42,627 bases of DNA from an uncultured Lachnospiraceae bacterium (lineage in GTDB: Bacteria; Bacillota; Clostridia; Lachnospirales; Lachnospiraceae), in assembly GCA_910589195.1 (NCBI GenBank), contig CAJUTC010000030.1, positions 1 to 42,627 on the forward strand, written 5' to 3'. Position numbers and translations under genes: made by a program. The notes below the pieces were generated by a model, which was not told where the DNA came from, made no database searches, and was given only the letters and a program-made list of their open reading frames with translations. The stretch's first letter is position 1. Every line of letters starts with the position of its first letter. Below are positions 6,984-15,173 of this stretch, in pieces.

Positions 6984-9900
6984 ATGATTATACCCCGTTA
7001 TTACGAGGATCTGCATATGCTTCATGAGAATACGATGCCGGATCGCTCTTATTACATACCGGCGTCAGCCAGGATGGATGGCCTCATTGAACAAAGAGAA
7101 CGGTCTGACCGCATCCAAATGCTGAACGGCAAATGGAAGTTTAAATATTACGACAGTATTTACCAGCTTGACCAACCATTTTACCAGCAAGGATTTGACA
7201 CACAAGATTTTGAATCTGTATCAGTTCCGGGGGTCTGGCAGAATTACGGCTATGACTGCCATCAGTATACGAATTTCCGCTATCCTTTCCCGGTGGATCC
7301 CCCCTATGTGCCGCAAGATAATCCATGTGGAACGTATATCTGCACATTTATTTACCAGAAAGACGAGAAAGCGCCAAAGGCATTTTTGGAATTTGAAGGG
7401 GTTGATTCCTGCTTTTATGTGTGGCTGAATGGGGAGTATGTGGGCTACAGCCAGGTTTCCCACGCCCTTAGTGAATTTGATGTAACCAGATATATCAAAG
7501 AGGGGGAAAACTGCCTTGCGGTGCTGGTGCTAAAATGGTGTGACGGCAGTTATTTGGAGGATCAGGATAAATTCCGGATGAGCGGCATTTTCCGGGATGT
7601 GTATCTTTTAAAGCGTCCCGGACAGTGCATCTATGATTATTTCATCAACACAAAAATAGAAGATGACAAAGCTTTAGTCAGCATTCAGACCAAATATCTG
7701 GATGAGGTGATTCCGGTGAAGGCGGCGGTTTACGACAAAGAGGGAGAACTGGTTACAGATTTTGTCTATAAGGGAGATACCGGTTTTACCATCCATAACC
7801 CATATTTGTGGAACTGTGAGCAGCCATATCTGTATACCTTGGTTCTGGAAACGGAGGATGAAGTAATCACAGAGCATATGGGTATCCGTGAAATCTGTGT
7901 AAAAGGAAATGTGGTATGCATTAACGGTTCTCCGGTGAAATTCCGGGGAGTAAACCGGCATGATTCGGATCCGATAACAGGATTTGTGGTTAGCGTGGAA
8001 CAGATGAAAAAAGATCTGGAAATGATGAAGCAGTATAATTTTAATGCAATTCGCACGAGCCATTACCCGAACCAGCCCATGTTTTATCAGATGTGTGACC
8101 AATACGGGTTCTTTGTTATTGATGAAGCTGACAATGAAAGCCATGGGCCATGGATGCTGTGTTATTCCAATGATACTGACGCGGAGCGCGCAGGCAGGTG
8201 GAATGAGCTGATTTCTGATAATCCGGAATTTGACGAAGCTACCCTTGATCGGGTAAAAAAACTGGTGGAACGGGACAAAAACCGTCCCTGTGTGGTTATC
8301 TGGTCCATGGGGAACGAATGTGGTTACGGCTGTACCTTTGAAAAAGCCTTAGCATGGACGAAACAGTATGACCCAGGAAGGCTGACCCACTATGAAAGCG
8401 CATACTACAGAGGCCGAAAGCGAAAATACGATTATTCCAATATTGATCTTTACAGCCGTATGTATCCGGAATTTCAGGAAGTTTTGGATTATGTGGAATC
8501 GAATCCGGATAAGCCCTACATTTTATGTGAATATTGCCATTCTATGGGAAACGGGGCAGGAGATTATGAAGATTATTTCCAGTTGATGGAACAGTATGAC
8601 TGCATCTGCGGAGGCTTTGTGTGGGAGTGGTGCGACCATGCCATAGATAAGGGGAAAACGCCAGACGGCAGGAAGATGTATTTTTATGGAGGAGACCATG
8701 GGGAGTATCCCCAGGATGGGAATTTCTGTATGGACGGTTTGGTGTACCCGGACAGAACTCCTCACACGGGACTGCTGGAATACAAAAATGTCCACAGGCC
8801 GGCAAGGGTCCGCTCATACGATCAGGCAACAGGGGCGCTTGTGCTGAAAAATGAGATGAATTATGTGGATATCCGGGACTATCTGGATATCTCCTATGAA
8901 GTAAGCACAGATGGCAAGAGAGTATCTGCCGGAACAATAGACGCTGCCAATATTCCGGAAATTTTGCCAGGCAAAGCGGCGGTCATTTCCCTTCCGGTGG
9001 CTGTCCCGGATAAGGGGAAGGCGTATTTGAAAGTGTTTTATACCTTAAAACACCAAGATGCGTTCCGCAAACAAGGGCATATGCTTGGCTTTGACGAAAT
9101 TGCCCTGAAAAGTGAGGATCCTAGGAACCAGATAAGCCTTATGTGGCAGGAGGAATCGGAAGAGGCAAAGCGTAACCTGCCCCAGATTGAAGTATTGGAA
9201 ACGCCAAGGCAATTGATCGTAAAGGGAAGTAGATTCACATACGTTTACAATAAGCTCCGGGGTATTTTTGACCAGTTAACAGTAGAAGGGAAGGATCTTC
9301 TTGACCGGCCAATGGAACTGAATGTATGGAGAGCGCCCACTGACAATGATATGTATATCAAAGCAGAATGGGAAAAAGCCATGTATGACCGGGCTTTGTC
9401 CAGGTCTTATGTAACCAATTATACGCTGACTGGCCAGCATATTAAGATCCACAGCAAGATGGGAATGACAGCAGTAACGGTTCAAAGGATGATGGATATG
9501 GATACCATTTGGCGCATTGATAATGGGGGACAGATTTCGATAAAAATGGATGTGGTCAGAAATATGGATTTTCCGGAACTGCCCAGGTTCGGCCTTCGCT
9601 TATTCCTCCCAAAGGAAATGGATCAGGTGACATACTTTGGCCTGGGGCCGGAAGAAAGCTATGTGGATAAATGCAGGGCTGCCAGCCATGGGATCTATTC
9701 CTCATCTGTGGCAGGGCTTCATGAAGATTATATAAAACCCCAGGAAAATGGCAGCCACAACGATTGTGATTATGTGGTGGTCAGCGGGGCGGGCAGTACC
9801 ATTAAGGCGTATGGAGAGAAGCCGTTTTCCTTTAATGCTTCCGTTTTTACACAGGAAGAGCTGGCGGGGAAGAAGCATAATTATGAGTTGGTTCCCTGCG

Positions 9901-10055
9901 GGAGTACCGTATTAAACCTGGATTTCAGGCAAAATGGAATCGGATCCAATAGCTGCGGCCCAAGGCCTCAGGAAAAATACAGGCTGGCGGAGGAATCCTT
10001 TACATTTTCGCTGAATTTAAAACCGGAATACACGAACGAATACAATAGGGGGTAA
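6984..10055 (+). CDS. lacZ: GH2 beta-galactosidase
   Basis: This cytoplasmic glycoside hydrolase family 2 enzyme hydrolyses lactose and related beta-galactosides. Its 1023 residues match the E. coli LacZ length, with the domain order jelly-roll sugar binding, Ig-like, TIM barrel, second Ig-like and C-terminal beta-sandwich. The acid/base Glu445 sits in WSMGNECGYG and the nucleophile Glu516 in ILCEYCHSMGN. The family motifs GVNRHDSDP, IRTSHYPNQP and GGFVWEWCDHA are present, and the C-terminal APTDNDMY is intact. No signal peptide is seen. AAGGAGG precedes the start. The stop codon is immediately followed by the transporter start, so the two genes form one operon under the divergent AraC regulator. 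Confidence 0.95.
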   Translation: MIIPRYYEDLHMLHENTMPDRSYYIPASARMDGLIEQRERSDRIQMLNGKWKFKYYDSIYQLDQPFYQQGFDTQDFESVSVPGVWQNYGYDCHQYTNFRYPFPVDPPYVPQDNPCGTYICTFIYQKDEKAPKAFLEFEGVDSCFYVWLNGEYVGYSQVSHALSEFDVTRYIKEGENCLAVLVLKWCDGSYLEDQDKFRMSGIFRDVYLLKRPGQCIYDYFINTKIEDDKALVSIQTKYLDEVIPVKAAVYDKEGELVTDFVYKGDTGFTIHNPYLWNCEQPYLYTLVLETEDEVITEHMGIREICVKGNVVCINGSPVKFRGVNRHDSDPITGFVVSVEQMKKDLEMMKQYNFNAIRTSHYPNQPMFYQMCDQYGFFVIDEADNESHGPWMLCYSNDTDAERAGRWNELISDNPEFDEATLDRVKKLVERDKNRPCVVIWSMGNECGYGCTFEKALAWTKQYDPGRLTHYESAYYRGRKRKYDYSNIDLYSRMYPEFQEVLDYVESNPDKPYILCEYCHSMGNGAGDYEDYFQLMEQYDCICGGFVWEWCDHAIDKGKTPDGRKMYFYGGDHGEYPQDGNFCMDGLVYPDRTPHTGLLEYKNVHRPARVRSYDQATGALVLKNEMNYVDIRDYLDISYEVSTDGKRVSAGTIDAANIPEILPGKAAVISLPVAVPDKGKAYLKVFYTLKHQDAFRKQGHMLGFDEIALKSEDPRNQISLMWQEESEEAKRNLPQIEVLETPRQLIVKGSRFTYVYNKLRGIFDQLTVEGKDLLDRPMELNVWRAPTDNDMYIKAEWEKAMYDRALSRSYVTNYTLTGQHIKIHSKMGMTAVTVQRMMDMDTIWRIDNGGQISIKMDVVRNMDFPELPRFGLRLFLPKEMDQVTYFGLGPEESYVDKCRAASHGIYSSSVAGLHEDYIKPQENGSHNDCDYVVVSGAGSTIKAYGEKPFSFNASVFTQEELAGKKHNYELVPCGSTVLNLDFRQNGIGSNSCGPRPQEKYRLAEESFTFSLNLKPEYTNEYNRG

Positions 10056-11432
10056 ATGATGCAAGAAAGAACGTATTTAAAATGGTACAATAAAGTTGGT
10101 TATGGTTCCGGCGACATTGCCGGCAACGTAGTATACGCGCTTTTGTCAGCGTTCGTGATGATTTTCCTGACGGATACGGTTGGACTGAACGCAGGGATTA
10201 CAGGAACATTGATTGCGGTTTCAAAGCTTTTTGACGGAGTCAGTGATATTTTCTTCGGCTCCATGATTGATAAGACCCACAGCAAGATGGGGAAAGCCCG
10301 TCCTTGGATGCTTTATGGCTATTTCGGATGCGCGGTCTGCCTGGTGGCAATCTTTATCATTCCTGCCGATATCAGTGAATTTGCCCAGTATGCATGGTTC
10401 TTTATCGCCTATACGCTGCTGAATGCCGGTTTTTACACAGCGAATAATATTGCGTATTCTGCGTTAACCGCCCTGGTGACTAAGAATAACCATGAGCGTG
10501 TCCAGATGGGATCGATCCGGTTTATGTTTGCTTTTGGCACCAGCATGTTGATCCAGACCATTACGGTGGGATGTGTGGCCTACTTTGGCGGCGGCGCAAG
10601 CGCCTGGAGGGCGGTAGCCATCATTTACGCAATTGTTGGCGTGATTTCCAACACATTATCGGTGCTGTCTGTAAAGGAATTATCCCCGGAGGAACTGGCA
10701 GAAGGGGAAACCGGACAGGAAAATCAGGAGCAGGAAGAAAAGTACAGCCTGATTGAGGCGTTTCAGCTATTGATTCACAATAAGTACTATCTGATGATTT
10801 GCGTTTCGTATATCCTGATGCAGATTTATTCCGCAACACTGAACATGGGAATTTATTTTATGACTTATGTGCTGAAAAACGCAAATCTGTTAGGTGTTTT
10901 TTCCTGGGCAATTAATATCCCTATGATTATTGGACTTTTATTTACCCCCACATTGGTTGCTAAGTGGAAGGGAATGTATAAACTGAATTTATCCGGTTAT
11001 GCGTTAGGAACCATCGGGCGCCTTGGGGTGGTGGTGGCCGGCTATATGGGGAGCGTTCCGCTGATGCTTTTATGTACCGCGATTGCGGCAATCGGAATGA
11101 GTCCGCTCCAAGGAGATATGAATGCCCTTATCGCAACTTGTTCCGAGTATACGTTCCTGAAAACAGGCAGACGGGTAGACGGAACCATGTATTCCTGCAC
11201 ATCCCTTGGGACTAAGCTTGGCGGCGGTATCGGAACAGCGGTTGCAGGGTGGCTTTTGGCATACAGCGGCTACGTAGGCGGCGCTCCGGAGCAGTCGGCT
11301 TCCTGCATCAACATGCTTCATATCATGTATCTGTGGCTGCCAATGATCTTTAACCTTCTCATTACCTTGATACTGACCAGGTTAAATGTGGAGAAAGCTA
11401 ATGAAGAATTGCGCTTAAAAGAACCCGTTTAA
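10056..11432 (+). CDS. GPH-family sugar:cation symporter
   Basis: This 458-residue transporter of the glycoside-pentoside-hexuronide family (MelB/LacS type) has about 12 membrane segments. The N-terminal GYGSGDIAGN and the loop FDGVSDIFFGSMIDKTHSKMGKARPW (positions ~57-82) are family signatures, carrying the acidic residues that bind the coupling cation. It ends without the PTS IIA-like domain found in streptococcal LacS, so that type of allosteric control is absent. ATG-ATG follows the lacZ stop directly; the ribosome binding site lies in the last lacZ codons, which indicates translational coupling. Lactose or another beta-galactoside is the likely substrate by context. Confidence 0.9.
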   Translation: MMQERTYLKWYNKVGYGSGDIAGNVVYALLSAFVMIFLTDTVGLNAGITGTLIAVSKLFDGVSDIFFGSMIDKTHSKMGKARPWMLYGYFGCAVCLVAIFIIPADISEFAQYAWFFIAYTLLNAGFYTANNIAYSALTALVTKNNHERVQMGSIRFMFAFGTSMLIQTITVGCVAYFGGGASAWRAVAIIYAIVGVISNTLSVLSVKELSPEELAEGETGQENQEQEEKYSLIEAFQLLIHNKYYLMICVSYILMQIYSATLNMGIYFMTYVLKNANLLGVFSWAINIPMIIGLLFTPTLVAKWKGMYKLNLSGYALGTIGRLGVVVAGYMGSVPLMLLCTAIAAIGMSPLQGDMNALIATCSEYTFLKTGRRVDGTMYSCTSLGTKLGGGIGTAVAGWLLAYSGYVGGAPEQSASCINMLHIMYLWLPMIFNLLITLILTRLNVEKANEELRLKEPV

Positions 11433-11470
11433 ATACAGAATTTTCAATCGATGGAAAACAGAATATAAAT

Positions 11471-11515
11471 AAACATGGCACATCTGCGGATATGGATGTG
11501 CCATGTTTGCTTTTT
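11471..11515 (+). terminator. Terminator of the lactose operon
   Basis: A 14-bp perfect stem pairs 11471-11484 with 11495-11508 around a 10-base loop, followed by GCTTTTT. It sits 39 bases after the transporter stop and is a strong intrinsic terminator. Confidence 0.85.
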
Positions 11516-11521
11516 GGAAAG

Positions 11522-11541
11522 TGTGTCCTATAAGGCAAAAA
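11522..11541. repeat. Dispersed intergenic repeat, copy 1
   Basis: TGTGTCCTATAAGGCAAAAA matches 18 of 20 bases at 23686-23705. Both copies start a few bases after an intrinsic terminator. The flanks differ apart from a nearby TGCGC. Confidence 0.45.
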
Positions 11542-11713
11542 CGTTTCAGGATGTGCGCAATATGGAAAGGATAATGGCTGCTGCGGCAACCGTGAGCCCA
11601 GGCGGGAATCTGGCTGGCAGGACTTTTTGCCCTCAAATCAAAATATTGTGTTAGCCGCTGTTATATGACAATAAAAGATGCAAAATGATAGGATGTTTTA
11701 AGAACCAAAAAGG

Positions 11714-11770
11714 CTCTGCCACCTTAAGAGCCGCGGTATATTGGCGATATATTAAGTATAGGCAGCAGAG
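11714..11770. other. Nested imperfect hairpin in intergenic DNA
   Basis: The outer arms CTCTGC (11714-11719) and GCAGAG (11765-11770) enclose CTTAA/TTAAG (11723-11727, 11752-11756) and TATAT/ATATA (11737-11741, 11747-11751). There is no T-run. It lies in the ~420-base gap between the lactose terminator and the kinase-like gene. Apart from this element, the copy 1 repeat and the ribosome binding site, I see nothing in 11516-11935. Confidence 0.35.
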
Positions 11771-11935
11771 AAAAATGTTTGCTGTGTTAAATTTTTAGCT
11801 GTAATTACTGCTGCGTTGTTGGAAATGCCTTGCGATCTTAAAATTTATTTCCGCGAGCAATGAGCCAAGCGCTCAATATACAAGGATATAGAGTTCGGAA
11901 AACGGCTGGATAAAAGGAAAAAGGAGGAGGAAACC

Positions 11936-12559
11936 ATGGATGAAAAGCGGTTAGTGATTACCATAGGCAGGCAATATGGCAGCGGAGGAGCTGAGATAGG
12001 AGCCAAGCTGGCAAAGGATTTAGGGATTCATGTTTACGATAAAAATATCCTGCGGATGAATTCGGACAAAAGCGGGATTAAGGAAAGCTATTTTTATCTT
12101 GCTGACGAACGGGCAGGCAGCAAGCTGTTATATAAAGTAATTGCCAGCTTGACGCCTGAGAAAAAAGCGCCTTCTTTTGGATCGGATTTAATTTCAGCCG
12201 ATAATTTGTTCCGCTTTCAGTCGGAAGTGATCCGGAAATTGGCAGAAGCAGAGGACTGCGTGATTATTGGGCGGTGCGCGGATTATGTGCTGGATGGGAT
12301 GGAAGGGCTTGTAAAGATTTACCTGTATGCGGACATGGACGCGCGGATTCGGAGAATTACAGAAAAAGGCTATTACGATCCCAAGGATGTAAAAAAGAAT
12401 ATTAAGAAAGTAGATCGGGAACGCCGGGAGTATCATCGGTACTATACCGGAAAGAATTGGGAAGATGTGGAAAATTATGATTTGATGTTAAACACCTCAA
12501 GATTAGGAGTAGAGGGCACGATTGAAATGATCAAAAAATTTTTGTCGCTGAGAGCATAA
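11936..12559 (+). CDS. Cytidylate kinase-like family protein
   Basis: This 207-residue P-loop protein resembles cytidylate kinase. The N-terminal ITIGRQYGSGGAEIGAKLAK is the phosphate-binding loop in the GRxxGSGG form typical of this family, and VIIGRCADYVL and the LID-like RIRRITEKGYYD follow. Family members are common in Clostridia beside transport or regulatory genes. They are distinct from the housekeeping cmk, and their substrate is not established. The start has AAGGAGGAGG just upstream. It stands alone here, between the lactose module and a repeat-rich gap. Confidence 0.82.
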   Translation: MDEKRLVITIGRQYGSGGAEIGAKLAKDLGIHVYDKNILRMNSDKSGIKESYFYLADERAGSKLLYKVIASLTPEKKAPSFGSDLISADNLFRFQSEVIRKLAEAEDCVIIGRCADYVLDGMEGLVKIYLYADMDARIRRITEKGYYDPKDVKKNIKKVDRERREYHRYYTGKNWEDVENYDLMLNTSRLGVEGTIEMIKKFLSLRA

Positions 12560-12572
12560 ACATATGGTAAAG

Positions 12573-12835
12573 AGGGATGCTGCAAAACCTTCACTTCATA
12601 CAGAGAATTTGTGGATTATTTGGCGGAAGTAAAAACAGAAGATTTAATGAAGCTGTGAAAGAAGCAAAGAAGAATCCGGAATGAAACATGTCAGTACATT
12701 AAGAAACGATTAGAACGAAATGCTATAAATCACCATACATAGCGATTGCTATTCATAATCGCTATGTATGGTGATCGTATCAAATAGCAGGTTTTTCCTG
12801 CCGTTTAATGCGGAAACGCTATTTTTTGCAACACC
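12573..12835. mobile_element. Candidate MITE or decayed insertion sequence
   Basis: The left end GGGATGCTGCAAAA (from 12574) and the inverted right end, read on the minus strand from 12836 as AGGTGTTGCAAAAA, form imperfect terminal repeats with the shared core TGNTGCAAAA. The ~260 bases between them have no intact gene. They hold stop-interrupted codons in the left half and hairpins in the right half. The ends resemble insertion sequence termini, but no target duplication is visible, so the call is tentative. This is the content of the gap 12560-12861. Confidence 0.35.
12729..12775. repeat. 19-bp perfect inverted repeat
   Basis: ATCACCATACATAGCGATT (12729-12747) is followed by a 9-base loop and its exact complement at 12757-12775. 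A second, branched structure follows: AAATAGC (12782-12788) pairs with GCTATTT (12818-12824) around two small hairpins, GCAGG/CCTGC and CGTTT/AAACG. A T-run after it could end transcription from the left. Confidence 0.7.
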
Positions 12836-12861
12836 TATTTGTTGTTTTTTGGAAAGGAAAG

Positions 12862-13692
12862 TTACATAATGATCCGCATAATATGTATGGTCAAATATAA
12901 TAACTCTTCCCGTGGTATTTCCACTTGTATGGATTTACGGATATAATCGCTGATTTTATTTGCGCAGCGATAGCTTTCTGGCGAATTGGCGGCGATTTGC
13001 TCAAATATGGCTAATTCATTCCCGGAAAGCATCTTATCATCGAATACTCGTTGTAAGAAAAACTGCATATGGGCTACAAATCGTGTGTAATGGACGGAAT
13101 CCGTCTGAATTTCTTTTGTAAAAGAGAATTTAACAATATTAAAAATGTCTTTTAGCATCCGGACAACCAGCAAGGTTTGCTCCATATCCGGATTTTCAGT
13201 TTGGGCATTCACAAGATGGAAGGCGATATTTCCAGCTTCTTCCTCAGGCAAGGAAACATGAAGCTGTTGGTTTAAATATCCAATGATTGCATTTCCCAAA
13301 GCAAATTCTTTTGGATAAAACTGTTTCACCTCCCAAAGCAGGCGGTTCTGAAGAACCACCTGCTTGTTTAAACGCTCCAACGCAAAAAACAGATGATCAA
13401 AAAGAGTGATAAAAATTTGTTCATTTAACTTTCCTGGCATATGATCATCCGCTAAAAGAATAGCAGAATGAATGGCTTCTGCATAATCTTCTGGTACGCC
13501 TTCCAAAACCTGCTGCCAATCCCGGACTATTTTTTTATCCTTGGGCGCAAAAATTTTCTGGATATTTTCTTTGTTTAACTCATTTCCCACACGATTGGAA
13601 AACCGCAAACCTCTCCCCATAACGATTAATTCATTTCCATGATCATCTTCTACCAAAATATAATTATTATTTAGTATTTTTACCACCCTCAT
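12862..13692 (-). CDS. licT: LicT/BglG-family transcription antiterminator
   Basis: This RNA-binding antiterminator controls the PTS beta-glucoside operon. Residues 1-55 are the CAT RNA-binding domain (ILNNNYILVEDDHGNELIVM). Two PTS regulation domains follow with the expected phosphorylatable histidines: His100 in LFDHLFF and His159 in NIAFHLVNA (PRD1), His208 in RFVAHMQ and His270 in YLTIHIMRI (PRD2). These match the arrangement in B. subtilis LicT. The frame opens 45 bases earlier at 13737, but ATG 13692 has AGGGGTGA just upstream and fits the family N-terminus MRVVKILNNN. It is the third gene of bglP-bglA-licT, and its target RAT lies at 17291-17318. Confidence 0.93.
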   Translation of the reverse strand: MRVVKILNNNYILVEDDHGNELIVMGRGLRFSNRVGNELNKENIQKIFAPKDKKIVRDWQQVLEGVPEDYAEAIHSAILLADDHMPGKLNEQIFITLFDHLFFALERLNKQVVLQNRLLWEVKQFYPKEFALGNAIIGYLNQQLHVSLPEEEAGNIAFHLVNAQTENPDMEQTLLVVRMLKDIFNIVKFSFTKEIQTDSVHYTRFVAHMQFFLQRVFDDKMLSGNELAIFEQIAANSPESYRCANKISDYIRKSIQVEIPREELLYLTIHIMRIIM

Positions 13693-13720
13693 AAGATCAC
13701 CCCTTTTGTTTTTCCGCTGG

Positions 13721-15130
13721 TTACAAGGATGCGCCATTCTCCTTAATCACATTTTGATACCAAAAGAAACTGTCTTTTTTGATTCGGCTCATTTCCTTTA
13801 GCTCAAATTCATCCCGATCGATATAGATAAACCCATACCGTTTCTCATATCCTTGATGGGTGCTGACCACATCTAGCGCTGCCCATGGACAATATCCCAA
13901 CATCTCTACACCATCTGTAATTGCAAGGCGCATTGCGTGAAGGTGCTGCCGGATAAAATCAATCCGGTAATCGTCATGTACCGCTCCATTTTCTAACACA
14001 TCTGGCGCGCCAATTCCATTTTCTGTAATTAAGATTGGAAGGTGATAACGTTCGTATACCTTTCTTAGCGTATAGCGGAACCCTGCCGGATCAATGACCC
14101 ACCCATATTTGGTTTTGGAAACGAATGGGTTTTCAGCCGCGCGGTACACCCCGGTTTCCCCCAACATAATCTGTTGATCGCCAGCCCTTGGCGATACATC
14201 AGAAGGATTTCCCTGGCTGGCGGCAATGGTTGCTGTTGAATAGTAATTCATGGCAATAAAATCTGGTTTTGCGCCTGCTAATATATCAGAATCTCCCGCA
14301 TAGACTTCAGGCGCAATCTCTCTGTCTTCAAGATATCTCCACGCCAGGGAATGATATCGTCCAAATACCGGAACATCAGCAAAATTCCAACAGCGGAGCA
14401 CTTCCCAATTATGGGCGGCAATGGCATCTTCCGGTTTACAGGACTCTGCGTACATGGCAGTTAAGTTTAATGCCGGGCCGATCTGACTGTCAGGGCAAAG
14501 CTCATGGCACAACTTCATGGTTTTTGCTTGAGCCAGCATCATATGGTGGTTCTGCTGATATAATTCTTTTTTCGATGGCAGTACGCCGTTTTCCGGAAGA
14601 CCAATTGCTCCCGGATGAAGAATCATGGTATTCTGCTCATTGATTGTGAGCCAGTACTTAACCTGGGAACCAAAAGAAGTAAATAAAACTCTGGCATATG
14701 CCACAAAAGCATCTATGGTTTCCCGGTTATTCCAGCCGCCTTTCTCTTCCAGACAGTAAGGCAGATCAAAATGGTACATGGTAACGATTGGCTCGATCTG
14801 ATAATTGCGGCATTCCCGGATTACATCCTGGTAATGCGCAATCCCAGCCTGGTTTACTTCCCCAGTCCCGTCTGGAATAATCCGTGTCCAGGCAATAGAA
14901 AACCGGTATGCCTTTAATCCCATTTCCGCAAACAGACGGATATCTTCCTTGTAGCGGTGATAATGGTCGCTGGCCACCTTAAAATCCGCATATTCCTTTG
15001 GGTGCTGATAGTTATCAATAATGGACGGGCTTTTTCCGTCTTCGTTCCAAGCCCCTTCTGCCTGGTAGGCAGAGGTTGAGGCTCCCCATAAAAATCCTTC
15101 CGGAAATGGCGCTAATTCTTTATAATGCAT
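13721..15130 (-). CDS. bglA: GH1 6-phospho-beta-glucosidase
   Basis: This family 1 glycosidase of 469 residues hydrolyses the phosphorylated beta-glucosides imported by the PTS upstream. The N-terminal signature GFLWGASTSAYQAEGAW is present. The acid/base is Glu165 in LTINEQN and the nucleophile Glu370 in LITENGIG. The C-terminal HQGYEKRYGFIYID resembles the phosphate-binding loop of 6-phospho enzymes. The residue after the acid/base is Gln instead of the usual Pro or Ile, a minor oddity. The start ATG has GGGGAG upstream. It lies 43 bases after bglP and 28 before licT. Confidence 0.92.
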   Translation of the reverse strand: MHYKELAPFPEGFLWGASTSAYQAEGAWNEDGKSPSIIDNYQHPKEYADFKVASDHYHRYKEDIRLFAEMGLKAYRFSIAWTRIIPDGTGEVNQAGIAHYQDVIRECRNYQIEPIVTMYHFDLPYCLEEKGGWNNRETIDAFVAYARVLFTSFGSQVKYWLTINEQNTMILHPGAIGLPENGVLPSKKELYQQNHHMMLAQAKTMKLCHELCPDSQIGPALNLTAMYAESCKPEDAIAAHNWEVLRCWNFADVPVFGRYHSLAWRYLEDREIAPEVYAGDSDILAGAKPDFIAMNYYSTATIAASQGNPSDVSPRAGDQQIMLGETGVYRAAENPFVSKTKYGWVIDPAGFRYTLRKVYERYHLPILITENGIGAPDVLENGAVHDDYRIDFIRQHLHAMRLAITDGVEMLGYCPWAALDVVSTHQGYEKRYGFIYIDRDEFELKEMSRIKKDSFFWYQNVIKENGASL

Positions 15131-15173
15131 AAGATACTCCCCTTCACTTCTAATCCAAAACTTAGCGCAATTC

